The notes under the pieces are model-generated. The model was not told where the DNA came from and did no database searches. It saw only the letters and a program-made list of their open reading frames with translations. From assembly GCF_008364845.1 (NCBI RefSeq), contig NZ_VTTP01000002.1:62001-126000 (forward strand): a stretch of DNA of 64,000 nucleotides, given 5' to 3'. The stretch's first letter is position 1. Each line of letters begins with the position of its first letter. This stretch comes from Actinotalea subterranea (GTDB taxonomy: Bacteria; Actinomycetota; Actinomycetes; Actinomycetales; Cellulomonadaceae). The position numbers and the translations under genes were made by a program. Below are positions 26,626 through 34,359 of the stretch, one piece after another.

Positions 26626-27579
26626 TCAGATCAGGCAGGCGCCCCAGGTCACCTCGTGGCTCTGGCCAGGCGCGAGCGTGATGAGGCGCTCGCCGGTGCG
26701 GAACGCGTCCGCGATGCAGCTCATCGGCTCGGCCGCGACGCCTGTGCGTCGGTAGTCGACGGCACCGAGGTGGTCGCCCGTGCAGATCTGCCAGGTGTCC
26801 ATCGACTCGTCCATCCACACCGCCGCCGTGCGGCCGTCCGGACCTTCGACGCGGATCCAGGACAGGCCGTCCTCGTCACGGAGCACGTCGACGTAGGCGT
26901 CGTCGAGGTCGAGGCCGCGCAGCGACCGCGGCTCTCGGAGGTCGTAGTCGCCCTCGGCCGGCGTCGTGCCGGTCGGCAGGAGGCGGTCGTCGACGGTCAC
27001 GCGCGTCGCCGCGTCGAGGCGGACCGTGCACTCGTCGAGGGACGCGCCGCCGGGGGAGAGCCACGGGTGGAACCCCACGCCGTACGGGGCGGCACCAGTC
27101 CCGAGGTTCGTGGCCGACGTCTGCACGTGCAGGCCGGTCGCCGTCAGGCGGTACGTGACCTGCATGAGCAGGTCGAACGGGTAGCCGCCGCTGGGTGCGA
27201 GCCGCAGCCGCAGCGTCACGGCCTCGCCCGCCGCGTGCGCGGCGTCGTCGACCGGGACCACCGACCACCGCTGCCACATGACGAGGCCGTGGAGAGCCGT
27301 CCCCAACGCGGGCTCGGTGATGTCGAGCTGGAGGTCGGCCCCCTCCCACGTGTAGCGGCCGTCTCGGATCCGGTTCGGCCACGGGGCGAGCACGGCGCCG
27401 TGGCCGGCCGGTGCCGGGACGTCTGCGGGGAAGGGGGTGAAGACGTCACGGCCCCCGACGGTGTAGACCCGGACCTTGGCACCGACGTCCGTGATCGTGA
27501 CGCGCTGGTCGCCCGACACGAGCTCGATCTGGTGGCCGGACAGGGGAGCGGGAGCCGTGGCGGCGATGTCGTGATTCAC
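26626..27579 (-). CDS. Aldose 1-epimerase family protein
   Basis: A 317-residue beta-sandwich sugar mutarotase. Family motifs: PWPNRIRDGRYTWEG (substrate-binding Arg), ALHGLVMWQRW (catalytic-type His) and GVGFHPWLSPGG (second His). A C-terminal Glu-type position lies near the end (ISCIADAFRTGE). It probably interconverts sugar anomers, perhaps in polysaccharide use. It starts with GTG; TAGCGT lies six bases upstream (27586-27591 on the minus strand), a leaderless signature. Monocistronic. Confidence 0.88.
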   Translation of the reverse strand: MNHDIAATAPAPLSGHQIELVSGDQRVTITDVGAKVRVYTVGGRDVFTPFPADVPAPAGHGAVLAPWPNRIRDGRYTWEGADLQLDITEPALGTALHGLVMWQRWSVVPVDDAAHAAGEAVTLRLRLAPSGGYPFDLLMQVTYRLTATGLHVQTSATNLGTGAAPYGVGFHPWLSPGGASLDECTVRLDAATRVTVDDRLLPTGTTPAEGDYDLREPRSLRGLDLDDAYVDVLRDEDGLSWIRVEGPDGRTAAVWMDESMDTWQICTGDHLGAVDYRRTGVAAEPMSCIADAFRTGERLITLAPGQSHEVTWGACLI

Positions 27580-27640
27580 CCGGTCACGCTATCGGCCGCG
27601 GGGGAGCGGGACCACGACCAAGGTCTCGGACGCGGTGGGT

Positions 27641-28126
27641 TCAGGCCCCGTCGAGCTGCTGAGCCAGGGAGTCGAGCTGGGCGGAGAGCGCCTCGAGGGC
27701 CGTCTTGAGGGCGCCCTCGGCGTCGCCTGCGACGGCGTCGAGCTGGGTGTCCGCGGAGGCGAGCGCCTCCTTGGCGGCCGCGACGGTGGCCTCCGCCTCG
27801 GGTCCCGCGGTGGCCGCGGCTCCCTCGACCGCCGTACGCGCCTGGTCGAGTGCCGCCGTCGCCGAGGCGGTTGCGGCCTCGATCTCCGCCCGGCGTGCGG
27901 GGTCGAGTGCCGCGTCGTTGAGCGTGGTCTCGACGTCCTGGAGCGATGCGCGCGCGTCGTCCACGCCCGTCTGGACCTGCTCGCCGAGGCGGTCGAGGTC
28001 GACCTCCGGCACGTCGTCCGCGAGTCCGCACGCCCCGGTGAGCAGGAGGCCGCCCACGAGTGCGGCGACGCCCGCCAGGCGGCGTCGGGAGGCGGTGGGT
28101 CGGGCCGGGGCTGCGTCGGGGGTCAT
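27641..28126 (-). CDS. Small coiled-coil lipoprotein
   Basis: A 161-residue exported protein. The signal peptide (RRRLAGVAALVGGLLLTGACG) ends in the lipobox LTGAC, so Cys becomes the lipidated N-terminus. The mature part is Ala-rich with heptad-like runs (VQTGVDDARASLQDVETTLND; ATASATAALDQARTAVEG), predicting a long helical coiled coil outside the membrane. AGGAG Shine-Dalgarno before the ATG at 28126. Family and function unknown. Confidence 0.8.
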   Translation of the reverse strand: MTPDAAPARPTASRRRLAGVAALVGGLLLTGACGLADDVPEVDLDRLGEQVQTGVDDARASLQDVETTLNDAALDPARRAEIEAATASATAALDQARTAVEGAAATAGPEAEATVAAAKEALASADTQLDAVAGDAEGALKTALEALSAQLDSLAQQLDGA

Positions 28127-28206
28127 GCGCGCTCCTGGGTGGTGTGGGGGAGCTCCCAGTCTGCCTTGCCCGGCCGGCGGGGTCGTGCCGACAGGCCCCG
28201 GACGCA

Positions 28207-28240
28207 GGTGTGCCCGCTCGCGCGACCGAGCGGGCACACC
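28207..28240 (-). terminator. adhE terminator
   Basis: A perfect 14-bp stem (28207-28220 with 28227-28240) and 6-base loop sit just past the adhE stop. Confidence 0.85.
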
Positions 28241-28247
28241 CAGAGCG

Positions 28248-30986
28248 TCAGGACGCGGAGGAAGTCTCCTGGGCGGACTTCTCCGCCACTCCTGTCGCCG
28301 TGCGCCGTGAGCGCACGTCCTGCAGCGACGTCCCGTAGTACGCCGCAGTCATGAGGTCCTTCATGTCGTCCAGCATCGGCATCCGCGGGTTGGCGGGTGC
28401 GCACTGGTCCTCGTAGGACCGCATCGCCAGGTCGTCGAGCTTGCCGATGAAGGCCTGCTCGGACACGCCCTGGGCCGCGAAGGAGGCCGGGATGCCGACC
28501 TTGTCACGGAGCTCCTCGACTGCGCGGGCGTACGACTCGACGCCCTCGGCCGGGGTCGACGCCGGCAGGCCGAGCGTCTTGGCGATCTCCTGGAAGCGCT
28601 CCGGGGCGACGTAGTGCTCGTACTTCGGCCAGCTCGTGAGCTTGGTCGGCACGGTGCCGTTGTACCGGATGACGTGGGGCAGGAGGGTCGCGTTCGTGCG
28701 GCCGTGCACCAGGTGGAACGTCGAGCCGATGGTGTGAGCCATCGCGTGCACGATCCCGAGGAACGCGTTGCCGAACGCCATGCCGGCGATCGTCCCGGCG
28801 TTGTGCATCTTCTCGCGTGCCTGCGTGGCCTCGCCGCCACCCGTGACCGACGCCTCGAGGTTCTCGAAGATCAGGCGGATCGCGTGCAGGGCCATGCCGT
28901 CCGTGAAGTCGTTCGCGTAGACCGAGACGAACGCCTCCGTGGCGTGCGTGAGGGCGTCGAAGCCCGAGTCCGCGGCGAGCGACTTGGGCATCATGCCCGT
29001 GAGCGCCGGGTCGATGATCGCGACGGTCGGGGTCAGCGCGTAGTCGGCGAGCGGGTACTTGACGCCCGTCTTCTGGTCGGTGATGACCGCGAACGGCGTC
29101 ACCTCCGCGCCGGTGCCCGAGGTCGTCGGGATGCAGACGAGCTTCGCGCGCTCGCCGAGCGTCGGGAACTTGAACGCGCGCTTGCGGACGTCGAAGAACT
29201 TCTCGCGCATGTCCGCGAAGTTGATCTCCGGGTGCTCGTACCGCAGCCACATGACCTTCGCGGCGTCCATGGGCGAGCCACCACCGAGCGCGATGATCGT
29301 GTCCGGGTTGAACTCACGCATGAGCTCCGCGCCGCGGTCGACCGTCGCGAAGGAGGGCTCCGGCTCGACGTTGTCGATGATCTGCAGCGAGATCTTCTCG
29401 GAACGGCGTGCCAGGACGTCGAGGATCTTGTCGACGAACCCGAGCTTGGTCATGGTCGCGTCGGTGACGATCGTGACGCGGCTGACGTCACGCATGTCCT
29501 CGAGGTAGCGGATCGCGTTCGGCTCGAAGTACGTCTTGCCCGGGACCTTGAACCACTGCAGGTTGTTGTTGCGACGACCGATCCGCTTGATGTTCACCAG
29601 GTTGACCGCCGAGACGTTGTTCGAGACCGAGTTCGCGCCGTAGCTGCCGCACCCGAGCGTGAGCGAGGGGATGAAGGCGTTGTAGATGTTGCCGATGCCG
29701 CCGAGCGACGAGGGCGAGTTCCAGATGACGCGGATCGCCTTGACGCGACCGCCGAACTCCTCGACGAGCTCCGCGTCCTCCGAGTGGATCGCGGCGGAGT
29801 GGCCGAGACCGTCGAACTCGACCATCTGCTCGGCGAGCTGGATGCCGTGCTCGCGGGACTCGGCGCGCAGGACGGCGAGGACCGGGCACAGCTTCTCGCG
29901 CGTCAGGGGCTCGGCGGGGCCGACGAGCGACACCTCAGCGAGGATGATCGAGGCGTCCTCGGGGACCGTGAAGCCGGCCTTCTCGGCGATCCACTGCGGG
30001 GACTGGCCGACGACGGACGCGTTGAGCTTGGCGCCGCCGCAGTTCGCGTCCTGGGCCTCGACGCCGAAGATGAAGCGCTCGAGCATCGCCTTCTCGGCGG
30101 GCGTGCACCGGTACGCGTGCAGCCGGTCGAACTCGACCATCGCCTCGTCGTAGATCTCGGTGTCGAGGATCACGGCCTGCTCGGACGCGCAGACCATGCC
30201 GTTGTCGAACGCCTTGGACAGGACGACGTCGTTCACGGCGCGCTTGAGCTTCGCGGACTTCTCGATGTACGCCGGGACGTTGCCGGCACCGACGCCGAGG
30301 GCCGGCTTGCCGCACGAGTAGGCGGCCTTGACCATCGCGTTGCCACCGGTCGCGAGGATGAGCGCGACGCCGGGGTGGTTCATCAGCTCGTTGGTCGCGG
30401 CGATGGACGGCTCGGCGACCCACTGGATGCAGTGCTCGGGCGCACCCGCGGCGACAGCCGCGTCACGCACGATGCGGGCGGCCGCGACCGAGCTCTCCTG
30501 GGCCGACGGGTGGAACGCGAAGACGATCGGGTTACGCGTCTTGAGCGCGATGAGCGACTTGAAGATGGCGGTCGACGTCGGGTTCGTCACCGGCGTGATG
30601 CCCGCGATGACACCGACCGGCTCCGCGATCTCGACGATTCCGTGCAGCTCGTCGCGGCCCACGATGCCGACCGTCTTGAGGTCTGCCATCGAGTTGGTGA
30701 CGTGCTCGCAGGCGAAGATGTTCTTGACGGCCTTGTCCTCGAACACGCCGCGGCGCGTCTCGGCGACCGCGAGCTTCGCGAGCTCACCGTGCTGGTTGAG
30801 GGCTGCGACCGACGCCTTCTTGACGATGTGGTCGACGTCCTCCTGCGTGAAGGACGCGTAGGCGGCGAGCGCCTTCGTGGCGCCGGCGACGAGGGCGTCG
30901 ATGGGCGAACCCATTGCCTCGGCGGCGCTCGCGGCTGCCGGTGCGGCAGCCTCGGGGGCCTTGCTTCGTACGGCTCGTGTGGCCAC
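28248..30986 (-). CDS. adhE: Bifunctional acetaldehyde-CoA/alcohol dehydrogenase
   Basis: A 912-residue fermentation enzyme that reduces acetyl-CoA to acetaldehyde and then ethanol, regenerating NAD+. The N-terminal ALDH domain has the catalytic Cys in FDNGMVCASEQAV. The C-terminal iron-dependent ADH domain has GGGSPMDAAKVMWL, TSGTGAEVTPFAVITD, and metal-binding His in MAHTIGSTFHLVHGRTNA. GTG at 30986 (VATRAVRSKAP) has a GGGAGAA Shine-Dalgarno; the open frame upstream is antisense to hsp20. It is divergent from hsp20. Its presence indicates mixed-acid or ethanol fermentation under low oxygen. Confidence 0.95.
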   Translation of the reverse strand: MATRAVRSKAPEAAAPAAASAAEAMGSPIDALVAGATKALAAYASFTQEDVDHIVKKASVAALNQHGELAKLAVAETRRGVFEDKAVKNIFACEHVTNSMADLKTVGIVGRDELHGIVEIAEPVGVIAGITPVTNPTSTAIFKSLIALKTRNPIVFAFHPSAQESSVAAARIVRDAAVAAGAPEHCIQWVAEPSIAATNELMNHPGVALILATGGNAMVKAAYSCGKPALGVGAGNVPAYIEKSAKLKRAVNDVVLSKAFDNGMVCASEQAVILDTEIYDEAMVEFDRLHAYRCTPAEKAMLERFIFGVEAQDANCGGAKLNASVVGQSPQWIAEKAGFTVPEDASIILAEVSLVGPAEPLTREKLCPVLAVLRAESREHGIQLAEQMVEFDGLGHSAAIHSEDAELVEEFGGRVKAIRVIWNSPSSLGGIGNIYNAFIPSLTLGCGSYGANSVSNNVSAVNLVNIKRIGRRNNNLQWFKVPGKTYFEPNAIRYLEDMRDVSRVTIVTDATMTKLGFVDKILDVLARRSEKISLQIIDNVEPEPSFATVDRGAELMREFNPDTIIALGGGSPMDAAKVMWLRYEHPEINFADMREKFFDVRKRAFKFPTLGERAKLVCIPTTSGTGAEVTPFAVITDQKTGVKYPLADYALTPTVAIIDPALTGMMPKSLAADSGFDALTHATEAFVSVYANDFTDGMALHAIRLIFENLEASVTGGGEATQAREKMHNAGTIAGMAFGNAFLGIVHAMAHTIGSTFHLVHGRTNATLLPHVIRYNGTVPTKLTSWPKYEHYVAPERFQEIAKTLGLPASTPAEGVESYARAVEELRDKVGIPASFAAQGVSEQAFIGKLDDLAMRSYEDQCAPANPRMPMLDDMKDLMTAAYYGTSLQDVRSRRTATGVAEKSAQETSSAS

Positions 30987-31044
30987 GGGTTTCTCCCGGT
31001 CATCTGAGATTTCGGATGGAGGGATCGCCCTTGATCCGTGCTCA

Positions 31045-31087
31045 ACGCTAGGTGGGGCCATTCGGGTGTACGTGTGCCAAAGGTCCT
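31045..31087 (-). promoter_or_regulatory. adhE promoter with a weak DosR-like box
   Basis: On the minus strand TAGCGT (31045-31050) is a plausible -10, with a start near 31038. AGGACCTTTGGCAC (31074-31087) would centre near -42 and matches 9 of 14 bases of the DosR core GGGACTWWAGTCCC. No good -35 is visible, as expected for an activated promoter. The whole 300-base gap to hsp20 holds only this and the hsp20 control sites. Confidence 0.45.
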
Positions 31088-31146
31088 TTCGGAAGGCCGC
31101 GCGACCTGCGATCGCGACCCAGGTGAGGCTGCCGTGAGGGCTGTTC

Positions 31147-31160
31147 GGGATCTTCGTCCC
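31147..31160 (+). promoter_or_regulatory. DosR/DevR-like box upstream of hsp20
   Basis: GGGATCTTCGTCCC matches 11 of 14 bases of the mycobacterial DosR core GGGACTWWAGTCCC. It lies six bases before the hsp20 -35 and shares GGA-Y-CTTCGTCC with two sites at the atp operon. Confidence 0.55.
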
Positions 31161-31165
31161 ATGTC

Positions 31166-31192
31166 TTGGCACTCGACGGTCGAGAGTGCTAA
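31166..31192 (+). promoter_or_regulatory. CIRCE element (HrcA operator) overlapping the hsp20 promoter
   Basis: TTGGCACTC-N9-GAGTGCTAA differs at one base from the consensus TTAGCACTC-N9-GAGTGCTAA. The 5' arm supplies TTGGCA as -35 and the 3' arm runs into TAATAG (31190-31195) as -10, so HrcA binding would block RNA polymerase directly. Confidence 0.9.
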
Positions 31193-31286
31193 TAGTTGAC
31201 GTGTAGCCGCCCGGCAGGAGCGGACCTCCACCGGGCTCACGCGGTGCTCCGGAGCCGCCGGTGCACCATCGAAGGAGGTGGTGAGC

Positions 31287-31787
31287 GTGGCTACCCGTCT
31301 CGACCCGTTCGTCGACCCCACCCGTTGGGTGGACTCGCTCCTCGGCTCCGTGCGCGAGGCAGCAGCACCCCAGGTCCCGGGGATGCCCATGGACCTGTAC
31401 CGCGCCGGTGACCACTACGTCCTGCACGTCGACCTCCCGGGCGCAGACCCGGGCAGCGTCGACGTGAACGTGGAGGACCGCACCCTGACGATCCGCGCCG
31501 AGCGCACCGCGCGCACGGAGAGCGACGTCCAGTGGCTCGCACGCGAACGCCCGTCCGGCACGTACGTCCGCCAGCTGACGCTCGGTCGGGGCCTGGCCCT
31601 CGACCGCGTCGAGGCGAGCTACGCCGACGGCGTGCTGACGCTGACCATCCCGGTCGCCGAGGAGGCCAGGCCGCGCAAGATCAGCATCCAGCACGCGACG
31701 CCGACCACGGCGCCCGCCGCGATCGGCACGGCGCCCACGGCGGAGCAGCCCGAGCAGCCCGTGCAGCCGGTGCAGCCCGCGAGCTGA
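31287..31787 (+). CDS. Hsp20/alpha-crystallin small heat-shock protein
   Basis: A 166-residue chaperone. The alpha-crystallin domain spans ~35-135 (MDLYRAGDHYVLHVDLPGADPGSVDVNVEDRTLTIRAER... VEASYADGVLTLTIPV), with the conserved A-x-x-x-N-G-V-L-like motif ASYADGVLTL. A Pro/Gln-rich tail follows. It holds unfolded proteins in an ATP-independent way. A nearly perfect Shine-Dalgarno (GAAGGAGGTG, 31271-31280) is spaced eight bases from GTG 31287; GTG 31278 is too close. Control by CIRCE and a DosR-like box is seen upstream. Confidence 0.93.
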   Translation: MATRLDPFVDPTRWVDSLLGSVREAAAPQVPGMPMDLYRAGDHYVLHVDLPGADPGSVDVNVEDRTLTIRAERTARTESDVQWLARERPSGTYVRQLTLGRGLALDRVEASYADGVLTLTIPVAEEARPRKISIQHATPTTAPAAIGTAPTAEQPEQPVQPVQPAS

Positions 31788-31796
31788 CCAGCACGC

Positions 31797-31834
31797 CGAC
31801 GGCCCGGTCCTGGTGCACCCGGACCGGGCCGTCG
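31797..31834. terminator. Bidirectional hairpin between hsp20 and the MalY-type gene
   Basis: A perfect 14-bp stem (31797-31810 with 31821-31834) around a 10-base loop, between convergent genes. Confidence 0.85.
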
Positions 31835-31870
31835 TGCGCTGGCGGCCGGCCTCGGGCTCGTCAGGGCTCG

Positions 31871-33151
31871 TCAGGTCCCGTCAGCCAGCCGGGCGATGCG
31901 CCGGCCCGCCTCGACGACGAGTGCGCGGGGCATCGCGAGGTTGAGCCGGACGTGGCCCCGTCCGGGTGCCCCGCACGCGGCCCCGTCGACGACCTCCACG
32001 CCGGCCCGGGTGCGCACGTGGCCGCCGAGATCCGCGGGTACCCCCGCCGGCAGCACCGGTCGCAGGTCGAGCCACGCGAGGTAGGTGCCCTCGGGCGGGG
32101 CGTAGCCGACCTGCGTGGTCCGTCCCTCGCCCGCAGCGTCCGCGAGCGTCCGGGCGAGGGCGGCACGGTTGCCGTCGAGGTAGCGGAGCGCGGCGTCGAG
32201 CCACGGGCCGCCGTCGCGGTAGGCGGCGGTCGCGGCGACGGCGCCCAGCGTCGAGGCGCCCTCGGCTGCTCGCTCGCCGAACCGGGCCCACGCCGAGACG
32301 TCGGCGTCGTCGGACAGGAGGACCTGGGCGCACTTGAGGCCGGCGACGTTCCAGGCCTTCGACGCCGACGTCGCGGTGACCGTGTGCGCCGCCGCCGCGG
32401 GGGAGATGGCGGCGTAGGGGAGCTGCGTGCGGCCCGGGAGCACGAGGGGTGCGTGGATCTCGTCGGAGAAGACCCTGCCGCCGTGCGCCTCGACGACGTC
32501 GGCGAGCGCCTCGAGCTCCTCGCGCTCGAACACCCGACCCGTCGGGTTGTGGGGGTTCGTCAGGACGAGGAGGTGCCCGCCCGCGCGGAAGGCAGCGGCG
32601 ATGGTGTCGAGGTCGAGGGCCCATCGCCCGTCCTGCGCGCGCGTCATCGGGGCCTGGAGGACCTGACGGTCCCAGGCGTGCGGGGCAGTCAGGAACGGCA
32701 TGTACGACGGCGTCGGCACGATGAGCGGGGAACCGGGGCGGGAGCGCTCCTCGACCGTGATCCGGAGCGCCGCGAGCACGTCGGAGACCATGTGGACCCG
32801 GTCGGCGTCGACGTCCCACCCGTACCGCTGCCGGTACCACCCGGCGCACGCGCTCGCGACGCCGGCCTGCACGGAAGGTGGGACGTAGCCCGTCAAGCCG
32901 CGCTCGACGGCGGCGTGCAGCGCGGCCGTGACGGCGGGGGCGGTGCCGAGGTCCGACTCCGCCACCCAGGCGGCGATCTCGGCGCCGGTGCCTGTCCACT
33001 TCAGGCTGCCGCGGGCGCGCAGGTCGTCGGGCCCGAGCCGGTCGACCTGCCGCACGAGGGCGTCGTCGGTGCCCTGGACGGCGTCCACGGGGCCAGCGGG
33101 GAAGGGGCTGCCGGCTGCGGCACCGGGGGCGGGCGTCGGGGTGCTCGTCAT
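31871..33151 (-). CDS. MalY/PatB-type PLP-dependent C-S lyase (aminotransferase class I/II fold)
   Basis: A 426-residue fold-type I PLP enzyme. Family motifs: WVAESDLGTAPAV near the N-terminus, LTNPHNPTGRVF, FSDEIHAPLVLPG and the PLP-binding Lys in TSASKAWNVAGLKCAQ. This set marks the MalY/PatB cystathionine beta-lyase group, which cleaves C-S bonds of cystathionine or cysteine conjugates, though some members act as regulators. The start carries the same leaderless promoter block as hisN (TACGGT, six bases before ATG). Monocistronic. Confidence 0.88.
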   Translation of the reverse strand: MTSTPTPAPGAAAGSPFPAGPVDAVQGTDDALVRQVDRLGPDDLRARGSLKWTGTGAEIAAWVAESDLGTAPAVTAALHAAVERGLTGYVPPSVQAGVASACAGWYRQRYGWDVDADRVHMVSDVLAALRITVEERSRPGSPLIVPTPSYMPFLTAPHAWDRQVLQAPMTRAQDGRWALDLDTIAAAFRAGGHLLVLTNPHNPTGRVFEREELEALADVVEAHGGRVFSDEIHAPLVLPGRTQLPYAAISPAAAAHTVTATSASKAWNVAGLKCAQVLLSDDADVSAWARFGERAAEGASTLGAVAATAAYRDGGPWLDAALRYLDGNRAALARTLADAAGEGRTTQVGYAPPEGTYLAWLDLRPVLPAGVPADLGGHVRTRAGVEVVDGAACGAPGRGHVRLNLAMPRALVVEAGRRIARLADGT

Positions 33152-33166
33152 GGCTGCACCGTATCG
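33147..33166 (-). promoter_or_regulatory. Leaderless promoter of the MalY-type gene
   Basis: TACGGT (33158-33163, minus strand) lies six bases before the ATG. The 20-base block is identical to that at hisN (6803-6822). Confidence 0.65.
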
Positions 33167-33194
33167 ACGCCCTCCCCAGGGCCGCCCGCCGCGA

Positions 33195-33644
33195 TCAGCT
33201 CACGTCCCCCCGCCAGGCACCCGTCTCGGCGCCACGGGACTCGATGAACTCCTTGAACCGCTTGAGGTCTGCCTTGACCTGCGCGTCGTCGACGCCGACG
33301 GCGGCACCGAGCTTCTCGACGATCGACTCGGTCTCCCAGTCGATCTGCACCATGACGCGCGTGGTCGACTCGCCGAGCCGGTGGAACGTCACGACGCCGC
33401 CGTGCGTCTTGCCGTCCACCGAGCGCCAGGCGACGCGCTCGTCGGGGTGCTGCTCCGTGATCTGCGCGTCGAACTCCCGCTCGACCCCGCCGATGGAGGT
33501 CTTCCAGTGCGTGAGCGTGTCGCTGAGCTGCGTCACCGAGTCCACGCCGCCCATGAACTGGGGGAACGACTCGAGCTGGGTCCACTGGTTGTACGCGGTC
33601 GTCACGGGGACGTCCACATCGATCGACTGCTCGACGTTCGGCAT
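33195..33644 (-). CDS. SRPBCC-fold (polyketide cyclase/START-like) protein
   Basis: A 149-residue protein beginning MPNVEQSIDVDVPVTTAYNQWTQLESFPQFMGGV, the classic SRPBCC N-terminus; GESTTRVMVQIDWETESIVEKLGAAVGV forms later strands and the long C-terminal helix. The fold has a hydrophobic pocket that binds small lipophilic ligands, but no specific ligand can be read here. GAGGAGG Shine-Dalgarno supports ATG 33644 over the longer frame. It is divergent from the bldC leader. Confidence 0.87.
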   Translation of the reverse strand: MPNVEQSIDVDVPVTTAYNQWTQLESFPQFMGGVDSVTQLSDTLTHWKTSIGGVEREFDAQITEQHPDERVAWRSVDGKTHGGVVTFHRLGESTTRVMVQIDWETESIVEKLGAAVGVDDAQVKADLKRFKEFIESRGAETGAWRGDVS

Positions 33645-33902
33645 GCCTGCCTCCTCGTGGTGGTCGGTGTGGTGTCCCGCCACGGTAGGTCGGTCCCGGG
33701 CGGGCCGCGCGTCGGGGCGTCGCGGCGGAAGCCGGCCGGGTCGACCGGGTAGGGGTGTCCGGGAGGTCCCGGGCCGCAGGCGCGCCGGGAGCCGTACGCG
33801 CGGGCATCCCTACCGTCCCGGGCTGGGCAAGCGTTGCGGCGAACGGGTGAATCTGGCCCTCGAGGGGCGCCCGGCTTTGCGTAGATGTCCGGATTGTGTC
33901 AA

Positions 33903-33999
33903 CCTGTCCGCGTCAGCGAAAAGGGCAAACCCACCGCGAGGTGGGGACGCAAAGCCAACGGGACCCCAGAGGTCGGCCGGGCTCACCGAACGACAGGAG
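33903..33999 (+). promoter_or_regulatory. Class I cyclic-di-GMP (GEMM-I) riboswitch controlling bldC
   Basis: The conserved blocks are present in order: AAAAGGGCAAACC (33919-33931), hairpin CCACC-GCGA-GGTGG with the GNRA tetraloop (33931-33944), GGGGACGCAAAGCC (33942-33955), then the second helix CGGGACC... GGTCGGCCGGG and ACCGAA (33985-33990). CCTGTC (33903-33908) can pair with GACAGG (33992-33997), and this 3' strand overlaps the bldC Shine-Dalgarno AGGAG (33995-33999). Ligand binding could therefore hide the ribosome site; the direction of control is inferred. Confidence 0.92.
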
Positions 34000-34005
34000 T
34001 GGACG

Positions 34006-34227
34006 ATGTCAGCTCAGACCTCCAACCGTAACGACGCCCCCGGGGCTCTCCTCACGCCTTCCGAGGTGGCCGGGATGTTCCGCGTCGACCCGAAGACCGT
34101 GACGCGCTGGGCCAAGGCCGGCAAGCTCTCGGCGATCCGCACGCTCGGCGGCCACCGCCGCTACAGCGAGTCCGAGGTCCGCAGCCTGCTCTCCGGCGTC
34201 CCGCAGCCGCGCGAGGGCGAGGACTGA
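34006..34227 (+). CDS. bldC: BldC, MerR-like developmental DNA-binding protein
   Basis: A 73-residue protein. The winged HTH is LLTPSEVAGMFRVDPKTVTRWAKAGKLSAIRTLGGHRRYSESEVRSLL, essentially the whole Streptomyces BldC core. BldC binds head to tail along AT-rich direct repeats and times entry into development in Streptomyces. Its role in a non-sporulating actinobacterium is less clear. ATG 34006 has AGGAG six bases upstream, inside the edge of the c-di-GMP riboswitch. It is monocistronic with a hairpin after the stop. Confidence 0.95.
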   Translation: MSAQTSNRNDAPGALLTPSEVAGMFRVDPKTVTRWAKAGKLSAIRTLGGHRRYSESEVRSLLSGVPQPREGED

Positions 34228-34238
34228 TCGTCCTCGCC

Positions 34239-34262
34239 GGGTAGGGCCCCAGGGTCCTACCC
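34239..34262 (+). terminator. bldC terminator hairpin
   Basis: GGGTAGG (34239-34245) pairs with CCTACCC (34256-34262) just after the bldC stop. The rest of the 130-base gap shows nothing else. Confidence 0.55.
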
Positions 34263-34359
34263 CTCTGCACGCCTCCAGCGTCGCCCTTCATCGGTCCTCG
34301 CAGCACCCCCGCCCGGGGGAGCGGCGAGGACCGCGGCATGTCCGGGCGGTGCCACCTGC

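Noticed and set aside
28614-31007. A 797-codon open frame on the plus strand
   Set aside because: Antisense to adhE, whose catalytic motifs are intact.
30987-31165. Rex operator (TTGTGAA-type) at adhE
   Set aside because: No match to TTGTGAA-N4-TTCACAA was found in the gap.
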